A stretch of 37,234 nt of DNA from Bacteroidia bacterium (GTDB lineage: Bacteria; Bacteroidota; Bacteroidia; Bacteroidales; Azobacteroidaceae). Position 1 is the first letter of the stretch; the number at the start of each line of letters is the position of its first letter. Positions 1 to 8,050 of this stretch are shown piece by piece. Below the pieces are notes generated by a model. The model was not told the DNA's origin. It did no database searches and saw nothing but the letters and a program-made list of their open reading frames with translations. The DNA lies in assembly GCA_025996815.1 (NCBI GenBank), contig BNTT01000015.1, positions 1-37,234 on the forward strand, read 5' to 3'. The position numbers and the translations under genes are program-made.

Positions 1-2
1 AA

Positions 3-77
3 ATCAAACAGGTTATCAATAATGCCCAACATTTATTAAATGAACAAACAAGGAATTTTGACCTTAATTTGGCATAA
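3..77 (+). CDS. C-terminal end of an upstream gene (partial)
   Basis: The third frame is open from the window edge to a TAA at 75-77 and encodes about 24 residues rich in N, Q and L. It is followed within six bases by a hairpin that looks like a terminator, which is what one expects after a real gene end. The fragment is too short to assign to a family. Confidence 0.35.
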   Translation: MKQVINNAQHLLNEQTRNFDLNLA

Positions 78-82
78 ATAAT

Positions 83-111
83 AAAGGGACTATTCTGCAA
101 TAGCCCCTTTT
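83..111 (+). terminator. Intrinsic terminator, possibly bidirectional
   Basis: A 12-bp stem (AAAGGGACTATT with AATAGCCCCTTT, one A-C mismatch) closes a CTGC loop and runs into TTTT. On the minus strand the same stem is followed by ATTATTT, so it could also stop a transcript starting at the minus promoter at 237-268. Confidence 0.55.
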
Positions 112-179
112 GCGTATTCACCCCCCCCGCCGGACTGGTGGGCGAAGCGGGGGCATTACCTCCCTCTCTCTTCCCCCGT

Positions 180-226
180 GAACGATTCCGGATTCGAGCC
201 GGCTATCAGACCACTACTAATCGCTC
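180..226 (-). ncRNA. tRNA-like fold downstream of a minus-strand promoter (candidate)
   Basis: On the minus strand, 226-220 (GAGCGAT) pairs with 186-180 (ATCGTTC) in a 7-bp stem with one G-U pair, the length of a tRNA acceptor stem. Just inside it is a CCGG stem with a seven-base loop, CTCGAAT, which resembles a T-arm loop. Only about 16 bases remain between the two, so D and anticodon arms are absent and this is not a functional tRNA. It starts about 11 bases after the -7 box of the minus promoter at 237-268. It could be a tRNA remnant, an att-site relic or a small structured RNA. The pairing is seen in the sequence; any role is inference. Confidence 0.2.
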
Positions 227-236
227 ATTGACACCA

Positions 237-268
237 CAAAGGTACGACATATTTTTCAATCCACCAAA
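237..268 (-). promoter_or_regulatory. Bacteroidota promoter, minus strand
   Basis: Read on the minus strand, TTTG (268-265), a 20-base spacer and TACCTTTG (244-237) match the Bacteroidota housekeeping promoter. No protein gene lies downstream on the minus strand before the window edge; only the tRNA-like fold at 180-226 does. Confidence 0.5.
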
Positions 269-305
269 TATTTTTGAATGTTTTTCTGAAAAATCTTGGC
301 AAAAT
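237..305. repeat. 69-bp direct repeat, copy 1 (contains a minus-strand promoter)
   Basis: This matches 950-1018 with about three mismatches in 69 bases, in the same orientation. The repeat covers the -7 and -33 boxes of a minus-strand promoter and about 37 further bases upstream of -33, so conservation goes beyond the core promoter. Confidence 0.8.
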
Positions 306-318
306 CATTGAAAATTGT

Positions 319-350
319 TTTGCCAATTCAAAAACAAAACATTACCTTTG
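319..350 (+). promoter_or_regulatory. Promoter of the CdiA-CT-like gene
   Basis: TTTG at 319-322, a 20-base spacer and TACCTTTG at 343-350 fit the Bacteroidota consensus. It lies about 46 bases before the ATG at 397 and decides for that start over the upstream one at 274, which would place coding sequence across the promoter. Confidence 0.6.
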
Positions 351-396
351 TGGACAATTTGCGCGGATATTGTTATTTCAATATAAATTAAACATA

Positions 397-891
397 ATGG
401 CAAAGACTGAAAAGTTCCAATTGCACAAAAAATATAAAAATGGAGGGCAAGTGTTTATCCATCCGTTGGTGGACAAAAAGAAATCCGACTACAAAGCGAT
501 TCTTAATATAGCCAATCAATTTGCCAAAGCGGGGCGCACAGTCAAATTGACACCTGTTGTTCACTTCAAATCGGAGGAATATCGGCAAATATATGGCGCA
601 CTTGCCGGAACAAAATATGACTGGAAATGTCCTGACTTGCAAATTGATGACCTCTTTTATGAGTACGAAGGGTTTATGCCGCCGTTCCGCTCGAAAAAAT
701 TGAGCCGGATGTTAGCCCACGGGGCTAAACAGTCATCTCTACTGATTATCAATGGCAATAAAGGGGCTTCAGACACGTATGTTCGGCGGTATGTAAACTC
801 TCGGCTGAAGCAAAGTGTGGATTTGGATGAAGTTTGGATTTATGAAAAAGGAGCAATTCGCCTGTTATTTAAAAAACAGCAGGGGGATTAA
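397..891 (+). CDS. Small protein resembling a CdiA C-terminal nuclease-type domain
   Basis: The product has 164 residues and no signal peptide or membrane segment. The ATG at 397 is chosen because a good promoter ends at 350. The layout recalls CdiA-CT tRNase-type domains (PD-(D/E)XK-like): a CPDLQIDD segment in mid-protein, then a YEYEG strand, a basic stretch, a helix with GAKQ, a strand (SLLIING), and a C-terminal DEVWIYEKG strand pair. The usual E-x-K of the active fold reads EYEGF here, so catalytic activity is doubtful. No two-partner-secretion region is attached and no immunity gene is recognisable. It could be a stand-alone mobile-element protein. The stop codon lies inside the palindrome at 881-898. 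Family assignment is tentative. Confidence 0.45.
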   Translation: MAKTEKFQLHKKYKNGGQVFIHPLVDKKKSDYKAILNIANQFAKAGRTVKLTPVVHFKSEEYRQIYGALAGTKYDWKCPDLQIDDLFYEYEGFMPPFRSKKLSRMLAHGAKQSSLLIINGNKGASDTYVRRYVNSRLKQSVDLDEVWIYEKGAIRLLFKKQQGD

Positions 892-901
892 TCCCCCTCT
901 G
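871..901 (-). terminator. Strong intrinsic terminator, minus strand
   Basis: The perfect palindrome AGGGGGATTAATCCCCCT (881-898), extended by CAG/CTG around one bulged base, is followed on the minus strand by six T (plus-strand A6 at 871-876). On the plus strand there is no T run, so it is built for a minus-strand transcript. It overlaps the stop codon of the plus-strand gene at 397-891. Confidence 0.65.
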
Positions 902-944
902 CAGGCGCGCCGATTCGTAAATCACGCAGAAGATTGCTCTTCCA
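871..944 (-). ncRNA. Candidate small RNA of about 75 nt, antisense to a gene 3' end
   Basis: A consensus promoter (981-950, minus) and a strong terminator (901-871, minus) bracket about 75 bases with no gene. Inside, GAAGA-GCAA-TCTTC forms a hairpin with a GNRA-type loop, and GATT-TACG-AATC forms a second. The transcript would overlap the last codons of the CdiA-CT-like gene in antisense. A seven-codon reading frame (Met-Glu-Glu-Gln-Ser-Ser-Ala-stop) also lies in it, so a leader peptide is an alternative. Expression is inferred only from the flanking signals. Confidence 0.35.
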
Positions 945-949
945 TGCTG

Positions 950-1018
950 CAAAGGTACGACATTTTTTTCAATCCACCAAATATTTCTGAATGTTTTTCT
1001 GAAAAATCTTGGCGAAAT
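950..1018. repeat. 69-bp direct repeat, copy 2 (contains a minus-strand promoter)
   Basis: Second copy of 237-305. The minus-strand promoter inside is TTTG (981-978), 20-base spacer, TACCTTTG (957-950). Downstream on the minus strand lies the candidate small RNA at 871-944. Confidence 0.8.
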
Positions 1019-1050
1019 AAAAAAATAATTCGTAATTGAAAAATTGTTTG

Positions 1051-1058
1051 TATCTTTG
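1051..1058 (+). promoter_or_regulatory. -7 element of the VapBC-type operon
   Basis: TATCTTTG fits TAnnTTTG and sits 24 bases before the ATG at 1083. No good TTTG is seen at -33. The surrounding string (AATTGAAAAATTGTT, then the -7 box and GCGGCG) recurs at 1768-1798. Confidence 0.5.
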
Positions 1059-1082
1059 CGGCGGAAACTTTATATAAAAAAT

Positions 1083-1337
1083 ATGCAAGCAGTCAAATTA
1101 AAACGCGATATTATTTCGTATGTAACTGAATTAACGGATAAAAAGTTGCTTCAGGAACTTTATCAGTGGGTTGTGACCAAAGAAAATGCGACACCGTTCA
1201 TTCATTCAGTTGAATTTACCTCCCCAAAACACAAGAGTTCTTTAACCGATGGCTACGGCATTTGGGCTGACGATGAAGTGAGTAATGACCAAGATTATCG
1301 CAAAAAAATATGGGGTACAGAAAAAAATATTTGGTAG
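1083..1337 (+). CDS. Antitoxin partner of a VapC-like PIN toxin
   Basis: The product has 84 residues. The ATG at 1083 is preferred because an earlier start at 1044 would lie upstream of the -7 element. The first half is predicted helical (ITELTDKKLLQELYQWV-like); the rest is a polar tail with GYGIWADDEVS, typical of short antitoxins that wrap a PIN toxin with their C terminus. No clear DNA-binding fold can be named. Its 3' end overlaps the toxin start by 28 bases, which implies translational coupling. The antitoxin call rests mainly on this position and size. Confidence 0.65.
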   Translation: MQAVKLKRDIISYVTELTDKKLLQELYQWVVTKENATPFIHSVEFTSPKHKSSLTDGYGIWADDEVSNDQDYRKKIWGTEKNIW

Positions 1338-1717
1338 ATACGTCCGTTATCATTGCCTTATTTCGTAAAAACGAAGATGCAAAAACATTATTAGATAGCC
1401 TTGATAGCGATGAGGTCTATGTTTGTGATGTTACTGTTTTGGAAATATTGGCAGGATGCTTTACCGTTGAACGGCGCGAGCAGGCTATGAAATCCATAGC
1501 CGCTTTTGGGCTATTAAAAAACAGCGAAGCCATTTCCGAACAAGCAATTCAATTGATGAAACGCCATTGCATCCAACGACCGGGGCAACCGCATCTTTTT
1601 TTACCGGATTGCTTAATAGCCTCTTTTGCTCTCGTCCACAAAATGGAATTAGTAACATTCAACAAGAAAGACTTTGAGTTCATACAAGGAATTGCCCTGC
1701 ATCCAATGAGTAAATAG
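1310..1717 (+). CDS. VapC-like PIN-domain ribonuclease toxin
   Basis: The 135-residue product is a single PIN domain, a Mg-dependent RNase fold. The acidic residues expected of the family can be seen: D in YLVDTSVII near residue 9, E in VLEILAG near 45, D in LPDCLIASFA near 100, and NKKDF near the C terminus. Length is normal for VapC. The reading frame overlaps the upstream antitoxin by 28 bases, the usual arrangement for a type II toxin-antitoxin pair. VapC toxins usually cut tRNA or rRNA; the target here cannot be told. Confidence 0.88.
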   Translation: MGYRKKYLVDTSVIIALFRKNEDAKTLLDSLDSDEVYVCDVTVLEILAGCFTVERREQAMKSIAAFGLLKNSEAISEQAIQLMKRHCIQRPGQPHLFLPDCLIASFALVHKMELVTFNKKDFEFIQGIALHPMSK

Positions 1718-2153
1718 TCAAAGACAATTTTGCCGGTTTCAAACCGTAATTTTTAATTTTTAATTCATAATTGAAAAATTGTTCGTAACTTTGCGGCGTG
1801 AATTAAAAAATTGATTGTTTCAAATGATGAAATTAAAAGTTTTACATAATTTGTTTGCGCTTGCAGCTCCTGAATTACGCGGAGCGTTTGCGCAGGCTTT
1901 GCATAGATTTCGTACCCCCCCCCACCAATTTGCTGATTATCAGCAAGTTGCGTTGTTTTTCTCAAGTAATTTATTCGACAATAGTCAGTTGCACCGGCAG
2001 CGAGGGCTTGAAATCCCTTGCCCCTGCCGTTGCCTGCATCCGCGAGGGGGTATACCTCCTCGGCGGTGGGGCTTTTCGTGTGCCTGTCATTGCGGGCTTG
2101 ACCCGCAATCCCCTGCAAACAGTATTAATTTTAATTTAAAAATATAAAAAAAG
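1718..2153. other. Gene-free leader region with repeats before the left LPP20 gene
   Basis: I see no convincing gene. It contains an AT-rich spacer (1747-1770), a -7-like TAACTTTG at 1786-1793, a run of nine C at 1915-1923, degenerate hairpins (for example GAGG around GGTATACC near 2043-2060) and a palindromic repeat at 2085-2113. Frames open on both strands here encode repeat-derived peptides without family resemblance. If 1786-1793 is the promoter of the gene at 2154, the leader would be about 350 bases long. Confidence 0.5.
2085..2113. repeat. REP-like palindrome (GTCATTGCGGG family), intergenic copy
   Basis: TGTCATTGCGGG-CTTGA-CCCGCAATC folds as a hairpin with TGCGGG/CCCGCA arms. Near copies lie at 20129-20157 (inside a gene) and 36012-36040 (inside a signal peptide), all in the same plus-strand orientation. 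Confidence 0.7.
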
Positions 2154-2753
2154 ATGAAAAAAGTGATGATTTTTGCTGCTGCGGCAGTGGCGGCGGGTGT
2201 GATGATGGTGGGTTGCGGAAGCAGCAAGAAAGCTACTCACGGAAAGGTGGTGGCGCAAAACGTTTGCGAGGAGTTGTATGAGAAAAAGCCCACCACGCGG
2301 GCGGTGGGGCAAGGTACGCATTTCAAGGAGCAGACCGCACGGAACATTGCGGAGGTGCAGGCGCGCGCGCAGTTTGCTCGTGCCATTTCGGCGCAGGTGA
2401 AGACGGCTACTTCCGAAGAAGCGGTGGGCTACGACCTCTATTCGGGCGATGTGGCGGCGGGCAATGCCGTGAGCGACCAGGGCGCGAAGCAAAACGACAT
2501 GGCACAAAGTATTGCTAATGAGGCAGTAAACAGTATGGTTACGATTAAAACCTACAAGGAACTGCTGCCCAACAATCAGTATAACGTGTGGGTGTGCCTC
2601 GAATATCAGGCGGGCGTTGCCGATTTGGCGGAAAAAGTTGCCCGGAGGGTGCAGCAACGCATCCCCGATGAGGAGAAAATGAAAATGAATTTTGAGTTCG
2701 ACCAATACCGCAAGCGCGTGGAAGCCGAACTCGAAAAAAGCCGGCAGCAATGA
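2154..2753 (+). CDS. LPP20-family lipoprotein (left arm)
   Basis: The 199-residue product starts with a lysine pair, a hydrophobic stretch and a lipobox (MMVGC, Cys near residue 21), so it should be a lipoprotein exported by Sec and processed by signal peptidase II. The mature part has the LPP20 pattern: RAVGQGTHFKEQTARNIAEVQARAQFARAI, then a variable middle with YSGD, then VTIKTY and VWVCLEY. The C-terminal 35 residues are charged and helical. It is closely related to the minus-strand gene at 21119-21721; the last 90 or so bases are almost identical between the two. It overlaps the next gene by ATGA, so the two form an operon. LPP20 proteins are surface or envelope lipoproteins of poorly known function. 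Confidence 0.8.
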   Translation: MKKVMIFAAAAVAAGVMMVGCGSSKKATHGKVVAQNVCEELYEKKPTTRAVGQGTHFKEQTARNIAEVQARAQFARAISAQVKTATSEEAVGYDLYSGDVAAGNAVSDQGAKQNDMAQSIANEAVNSMVTIKTYKELLPNNQYNVWVCLEYQAGVADLAEKVARRVQQRIPDEEKMKMNFEFDQYRKRVEAELEKSRQQ

Positions 2754-3583
2754 AAAACACCGGCAAACACATCCTTTTTTGCCTGCTGCTGCTTGCGGCA
2801 GCAGGCAATATCTGCGCGAAAAAGAAGACTTTTACGAAAGATTACACCTATCAGGCGAGCGATGCGGACAGCAAAATCACTTCGCGAAAGATTGCCTCCG
2901 ATGAGATGCAGCAGATTTTGTTGCGTGAGATTGGCACTTTCATCATCTCCGAGCAGCAAACAATCGTGCAGGGCAACGAGCAGGACTATTTGGAAAACAT
3001 CGTAGCCATCACGGCGGGTATTGTGGAAATGAAGGTGCTCGAAGAAAATTTTGACCGCTATCCCATCTACTACATAAAAGCCGCGATGACCGTCGACCTC
3101 GACGACGTGAACCGACGCATCGACGACGTGCTCAACGACAAGCAAAAAACCAAAGAATTGGAAGAAGAACGAAAAAAAAGGCGCGAAGCAGAAGCCGAAA
3201 CGGCAAAATTGAAGCGCGAAACAGAAAAACAATTGAAACAAATAGCCAACGAACGGGATGCTGCCAAGCGGGCGTTGGAAGAAGAACGCCTGAAGGCTGC
3301 CTACCAACAGCAGGTGGTGAACACGGCAACAACGGCAGACGCTGCAAAGGAGCAAAACCACGAAGGATACAGGTATGAAATGCAAAAAGACTACGCCGAA
3401 GCCGCCGTCTGGTATCGCAAAAGTGCCGTGCAAGGCAACTATGCCCCCGCACAATACAACTTGGGGCTGCTCTATGAGTTCGGCTATGGCGTGAAGAGAA
3501 GCAAGGAGGAAGCCAAGTTTTGGTATCGGGCGGCGGCGGCGCAGGGGATTAGTGAGGCGGGGGAGAGGTTGAAAAAACTATAA
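2750..3583 (+). CDS. Exported LPP20-like/coiled-coil/Sel1-repeat protein (left arm)
   Basis: The 277-residue product has a signal peptide ending near residue 24 (AAAGNICAKKK). Residues 35-120 look like an LPP20-type envelope domain (SRKIASDEMQQILLREI, then IKAAMTVDLDDV). Residues 125-190 are a highly charged coiled coil (EEERKKRREAEAETAKLKRE). The last 75 residues hold about two Sel1/TPR-like repeats (YAEAAVWYRKSAVQGN, then AQYNLGLLYEFGYGV and AKFWYRAAAAQG). Sel1 repeats usually mediate protein contacts. The start overlaps the lipoprotein stop (ATGA). The Sel1 part closely resembles the minus-strand gene at 18520-19299. Role unknown. Confidence 0.75.
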   Translation: MKNTGKHILFCLLLLAAAGNICAKKKTFTKDYTYQASDADSKITSRKIASDEMQQILLREIGTFIISEQQTIVQGNEQDYLENIVAITAGIVEMKVLEENFDRYPIYYIKAAMTVDLDDVNRRIDDVLNDKQKTKELEEERKKRREAEAETAKLKRETEKQLKQIANERDAAKRALEEERLKAAYQQQVVNTATTADAAKEQNHEGYRYEMQKDYAEAAVWYRKSAVQGNYAPAQYNLGLLYEFGYGVKRSKEEAKFWYRAAAAQGISEAGERLKKL

Positions 3584-3594
3584 AAATATTAGAT

Positions 3595-4695
3595 ATGAAA
3601 TTTAATTTTAGAAAAATAGGCGCAGTTATTTCAGTGGCAATTCCATTGCTTGTAGCAGTGTGTGCATTCATTTACCTTTTTGTAAGTTTGCGATGCAAAT
3701 TAAGTTCTAACCCCCAATTTATTGAAACCCTCGAAGAAACAAGAGTTAATATTATTACTATTAGTAGCGTTCTTTCTGGTATTATCATTGCGTATTTGAC
3801 TTCAAAAGTGCTTCAAATCAGGAATGAAAAAATTGCCAAAATGCCTGAATTGAATGATTTAACACAAAAACTTCATCGATTTAGACGGATTGCATGGAAA
3901 CTGTTTAAAGAGTTTTGGACTAACAGTGACGGGGTTAATGATTTTATTGAAAAATACAGAATGGTGTCGTTCTTTGATGTAAAAAGTGACATGCCCTCCC
4001 CAAAGGCAAAAAAATTTATTGAGGAAATGGCGGAAAGTGAATATAACAATATAGCGTACTTTTGTCTTGAACTTCGATCTTTTATAGATATGACTGCTGT
4101 AATGTCGGATATGTATATTCTTATTTCGGAATTTGATATTCCTGTGCCATTTAATTCTAAAATTCTCAGAGATTGGATAGACAATGGTTGTGGGTGTGGA
4201 TTTTTGGAGTTTGATAAGGAATATTGCTCACATCTTAACAAGGTGCCGCTGACATTAAACATTTCTAAAGAGGCTGAAGAATCAATCAAACAATTAGCAG
4301 TTCAAATAGACAAGGAAAGGTATGAACAAATTGATTGTACTTCTACATTGTTTAAGCTTGGAATGCAAATTCATTATGATATAATTCCCAGTTTATATAG
4401 ACTACATTTACAGATTGAAGGTAAATTACCGTTACTCGTTAAATATCTGTTTTGGATTTTTGTTTTATTGATAGTTTTTGGTGTGGTATTGCCTCTGCTA
4501 TCAAAGATATTGTTGTTATCCACAATAGTTGATATTATTTCGATTTCCATGACAATTTCGCTTTGTATTTACATCGTATTCTCGTTTTACGGATTTTTAA
4601 AAAGTGAGATTGACGTTGAATACTACCCTAAATTCCAAAATAATATTGACTTGATGGCGCATTATGATTGCGATACACAAATTTTTAAAACATAA
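3595..4695 (+). CDS. Membrane protein of unknown family
   Basis: The 366-residue product has two predicted membrane helices at the N terminus (about residues 9-31 and 53-70), a soluble middle of about 200 residues, and two helices near the C terminus (about 282-303 and 310-332). I do not recognise the family. The gene is clearly AT-rich compared with both neighbours, and it has no counterpart in the mirrored right arm. Together these suggest it was inserted into the left arm after duplication. It starts 12 bases after the Sel1 gene, and its end nearly abuts the T9SS cargo gene, so it may be co-transcribed. Confidence 0.65.
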   Translation: MKFNFRKIGAVISVAIPLLVAVCAFIYLFVSLRCKLSSNPQFIETLEETRVNIITISSVLSGIIIAYLTSKVLQIRNEKIAKMPELNDLTQKLHRFRRIAWKLFKEFWTNSDGVNDFIEKYRMVSFFDVKSDMPSPKAKKFIEEMAESEYNNIAYFCLELRSFIDMTAVMSDMYILISEFDIPVPFNSKILRDWIDNGCGCGFLEFDKEYCSHLNKVPLTLNISKEAEESIKQLAVQIDKERYEQIDCTSTLFKLGMQIHYDIIPSLYRLHLQIEGKLPLLVKYLFWIFVLLIVFGVVLPLLSKILLLSTIVDIISISMTISLCIYIVFSFYGFLKSEIDVEYYPKFQNNIDLMAHYDCDTQIFKT

Positions 4696-4702
4696 TAAAA
4701 AT

Positions 4703-7700
4703 ATGAAAAAGTTAACATTCTTACTAAGTTTTTGCATAATGAGCATTTTGAGCGCAACCGCTCAAACAAGCGGCTCTTGCGGCACCAACCTCACATGGAC
4801 ACTCACCGGCGTTTCGCCATCATATCGAACCCTCACCATTAGCGGGACAGGTGCAATGGAGAATTATGTCGGTAATGAGATGCCTTGGTTTTACTCCCGC
4901 TTTGCTATTACGACGGTGGTAATCAACAATGGCGTGACAAGCATTGGAAATTATGCTTTTTGGCAATGCAACGGTTTTACCTCCGTTACCATTCCTAACA
5001 GCGTGACAAGCATTGGGAGTTATGCTTTTTCCAGTTGCAGCGGTCTTTCCTCCATCACCATTCCTAACAACGTGACAAGCATTGGAGACTATGCTTTTTC
5101 CAGTTGCAGCGGTCTTTCCTCCGTTTCCATTCCCAATAGCGTGACAAGCATTGGAGATAGGGCTTTTACCGGTTGCAGCGGTCTTACTGCTATCAACGTA
5201 GACGCTGCCAATGCGCAATATAGATCGGTAGGTGAAGTGCTTTACAACAAAGATATGACCACTTTGCATATATATCCCGCGGGAAAGCAAGGTACAAGTT
5301 TTACCATTCCTAACAGCGTGACAAGCATTGGAACTGATGCTTTTTACTCTTGCACCGGTCTTACCTCCGTTACCATTCCTAACAGCGTGACAAGCATTGG
5401 GAATTTTGCTTTTTCCTATTGCAGCAATCTTACCTCCGTTACCATTCCTAACAGCGTGACAAGCATTGGAAGAGGGGCCTTTTGGGGTTGTAGCGGTCTG
5501 ACCTCCATATATGTTCATTGTACCACTCCGGCAAGTTTAGGTGGTTCAAATGTCTTTATCTATGTTAATACAAATACCTGTACTTTATATGTGCCGGCAG
5601 GCTCTACATCTGCATACAGAGCAGCAACACAATGGAAAGATTTCCCAAATATTGTGGAGTTTGCAGCAACAATAGAACAATACACCATCACAACCTCAGC
5701 AGGCACAGGCATTTCCGCGACAACCGGCGCAGGCATTTACAATTCAGGCACGACCGCCACCGTTGACTGCACCATAACTTCGGACTACACTTTTGACGGC
5801 TGGTATGAAAACTCTACAAAGGTTTCAAGCAGCCAATCTTACAGTTTCACTGTAACTGCCGCAAGAGTATTGGAAGCACGAGCCATACAAAATGCCCCCG
5901 AACAATACACAATCACAGCCTCAGCAGGAAATGGAGGAAATATTTCGCCGGACGGCAATCAAACTGTAACGCACGGAAGCGAGCAAACCTATTTTTTTAC
6001 GCCGGATGCAGGCTATGAAATAGACCAAGTTCTAATAGACGCTTTAAATGATATAACAGCCGTTGAAGCAGGCAGTTACACCTTTACGAATGTAACAGCC
6101 AACCACACAATTTTTGTGAGTTTCAAACAGAAGGCTATACCAACTTTCAATATAATAGCCTCAGCAGGCAGTGGCGGGGCGATTTCCCTAAGCGGCAACG
6201 TAAATGTCAATCAGGGCGACAGTCAAACATTTACCTTTGCGCCAAATGTCGACTACGAAATAGACCAAGTGTTAATCGACGGCACGAATGACATAACAGC
6301 CGTTGAAGCAGGCAGTTACACCTTTACGAATGTAACCGCCAATCATACCATTTTTGTGAGTTTCAAACAGAAGGCTATACCAACTTTCAGTATCACAGCC
6401 TCAGCAGGCAGCGGCGGGACTATTTCGCCAAGTGGCGAAGAAATAGTAATCCAAGATGGCAACGTAATAGTGAACCAAGGCGGGAGTCAAACATTTATCT
6501 TTACACCAAACGCCGATTACGAAATCAGCCAAGTGTTTGTAGATGGCGTGAATACCGCAATCGCCGTTGCAACAGGCAGTTACACTTTTACGAATGTAAC
6601 CGCTAACCACACAATTTCCGTGTCGTTCATACAGAAGGCTACACCAACTTTTAGCATAAGCGCATCGGCGGGCGCAAATGGGAGTGTTTCGCCAAGCGAC
6701 AACGTAATAGTAAGTCAGGGCGGCAGTCAAACATTTATTTTTACGCCAAATGCCGGTTACGAAATCAATCAAGTGCTGATAGACGACGTGAATGATGCAA
6801 CTGCCGTATCTACAGGCAATTACACCGTTCAAAATATCACCGCTAACCACACAATTTTCGTGAGTTTCAAACAAAAACAATACACGATAACCGTTTCGGC
6901 AAGCAACGGTGGCAAGATTTCCCCAAGCGGCAAGGTAACAGTCAGTCACGGCGGCGAGCAACGTTTTGTTTTCACGCCCGATGCCGACTACGAAATTGCC
7001 AATGTGTGGATAGATGGGGTAGACAACAGTGTTGCGGTGGCGGCGGGCGGCTATAGGTTTACAAACATTGTTGCACCTCACACAATCACTGTGTCGTTCA
7101 AACAGCGCGCGGCACAAACCTGCACCATCACCGCCTCAGCAGGCAACGGCGGCAACATTTCGCCCAGCGGCAATGTAAATATCAGTGAGGGCGGCAGTCA
7201 AACGTTCCATTTCACGCCTGCCACGGGTTACGAAATCGACCAAGTGTTCGTGGATGGCGTGAATAATGCCTCAGCCGCCGCAAACGGCACTTATCCCTTT
7301 GCCAACGTAACCGCCAATCACACCATCGCCGTAACATTCAAGCAAAAGCAATACACCATCACCGTGACGGCAGGCGCGAACGGTAGCATCTCGCCGGCAT
7401 CCAACCAAATGGTTAATTACGGACACAGTAGCTCGTTCGATTTTGTGCCAAACAGCGGCTACGAAATCAATCAGGTGCTGGTAGACGGCGTGAATAATGC
7501 CGGAGCCGTTGCCGCCCGCGGCTACACTTTTTGGGACGTCGTTGCCAATCACAGCATCGCCGTAACCTTCAAGCCATCGTGCCGCCCCAACCTCGTGGTG
7601 CAGGTTTGGGACAATGTGCTGTCGGTGGTCAATCAGCCCACACACAACGGCGGCTACCGCTTCGAGTCGTATCAATGGCAGCGCAACGGCGTGGATATAG

Positions 7701-8050
7701 CGGGCGCAACGCGCGACTATCTCTATTTCGGCACCACCAAAGACTACACGTCAGAATATTCGGTGCGCCTGACCACAAGCGACGGGCAGTCGCTGCAATC
7801 CTGCCCCATGCGCCTGCAAGCGGTCAACGCCACCCTCCACAGCTATCCCAACCCCACCACCGGCATCGTAACAGTGGAAGACGCCACCATCCAAGCCAAC
7901 ACCAAAATCGACATCTACAACACAAACGGTCAATTAGTCAAGCGATGCGCAGCAACGCAAAACCGGACGACGGTTGATATATCGTCCTTGCCGCGAGGCA
8001 CTTATATTGTGAGGGTGAATAATCGGCAGGGGAAAATAATTAAAAATTAA
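4703..8050 (+). CDS. T9SS-exported BspA-type LRR / InlB-B-repeat surface protein (left arm)
   Basis: I place the start at the ATG at 4703 (1115 residues), because MKKLTFLLSF begins a normal signal peptide ending near SATAQ; an upstream ATG at 4664 would add 13 polar residues and overlap the previous gene. Residues about 60-290 hold seven BspA-type leucine-rich repeats (consensus TIPNSVTSIGxxAFxxCSGL), with a typical insertion between repeats 4 and 5 and a WKDFPNIVEF cap. Residues about 335-965 are eight InlB-B-like repeats of about 75 residues (QYTITxSAGxxGxIS, then GYEIxQVxxDG and TxNHTIxVxFKQK). A linker domain follows. The last 80 residues are a type-A T9SS sorting domain (YPNPTTG, then VDISSLPRGTYIVRV). 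The protein is therefore predicted to cross the outer membrane by T9SS and be anchored at the surface. BspA-like repeats often bind host or matrix components; that is inference here. Confidence 0.88.
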   Translation: MKKLTFLLSFCIMSILSATAQTSGSCGTNLTWTLTGVSPSYRTLTISGTGAMENYVGNEMPWFYSRFAITTVVINNGVTSIGNYAFWQCNGFTSVTIPNSVTSIGSYAFSSCSGLSSITIPNNVTSIGDYAFSSCSGLSSVSIPNSVTSIGDRAFTGCSGLTAINVDAANAQYRSVGEVLYNKDMTTLHIYPAGKQGTSFTIPNSVTSIGTDAFYSCTGLTSVTIPNSVTSIGNFAFSYCSNLTSVTIPNSVTSIGRGAFWGCSGLTSIYVHCTTPASLGGSNVFIYVNTNTCTLYVPAGSTSAYRAATQWKDFPNIVEFAATIEQYTITTSAGTGISATTGAGIYNSGTTATVDCTITSDYTFDGWYENSTKVSSSQSYSFTVTAARVLEARAIQNAPEQYTITASAGNGGNISPDGNQTVTHGSEQTYFFTPDAGYEIDQVLIDALNDITAVEAGSYTFTNVTANHTIFVSFKQKAIPTFNIIASAGSGGAISLSGNVNVNQGDSQTFTFAPNVDYEIDQVLIDGTNDITAVEAGSYTFTNVTANHTIFVSFKQKAIPTFSITASAGSGGTISPSGEEIVIQDGNVIVNQGGSQTFIFTPNADYEISQVFVDGVNTAIAVATGSYTFTNVTANHTISVSFIQKATPTFSISASAGANGSVSPSDNVIVSQGGSQTFIFTPNAGYEINQVLIDDVNDATAVSTGNYTVQNITANHTIFVSFKQKQYTITVSASNGGKISPSGKVTVSHGGEQRFVFTPDADYEIANVWIDGVDNSVAVAAGGYRFTNIVAPHTITVSFKQRAAQTCTITASAGNGGNISPSGNVNISEGGSQTFHFTPATGYEIDQVFVDGVNNASAAANGTYPFANVTANHTIAVTFKQKQYTITVTAGANGSISPASNQMVNYGHSSSFDFVPNSGYEINQVLVDGVNNAGAVAARGYTFWDVVANHSIAVTFKPSCRPNLVVQVWDNVLSVVNQPTHNGGYRFESYQWQRNGVDIAGATRDYLYFGTTKDYTSEYSVRLTTSDGQSLQSCPMRLQAVNATLHSYPNPTTGIVTVEDATIQANTKIDIYNTNGQLVKRCAATQNRTTVDISSLPRGTYIVRVNNRQGKIIKN

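Noticed and set aside
180..226. A true tRNA gene
   Set aside because: Acceptor-like stem and T-like loop are present, but D and anticodon arms are absent. Kept only as a tRNA-like fold.
1815..2147. Open frames on both strands in the spacer before the left LPP20 gene
   Set aside because: The peptides are built from hairpin repeats (for example AGQARND or GLDPQSP) and a C run, with no family resemblance; the region is better explained as repeat-rich spacer.
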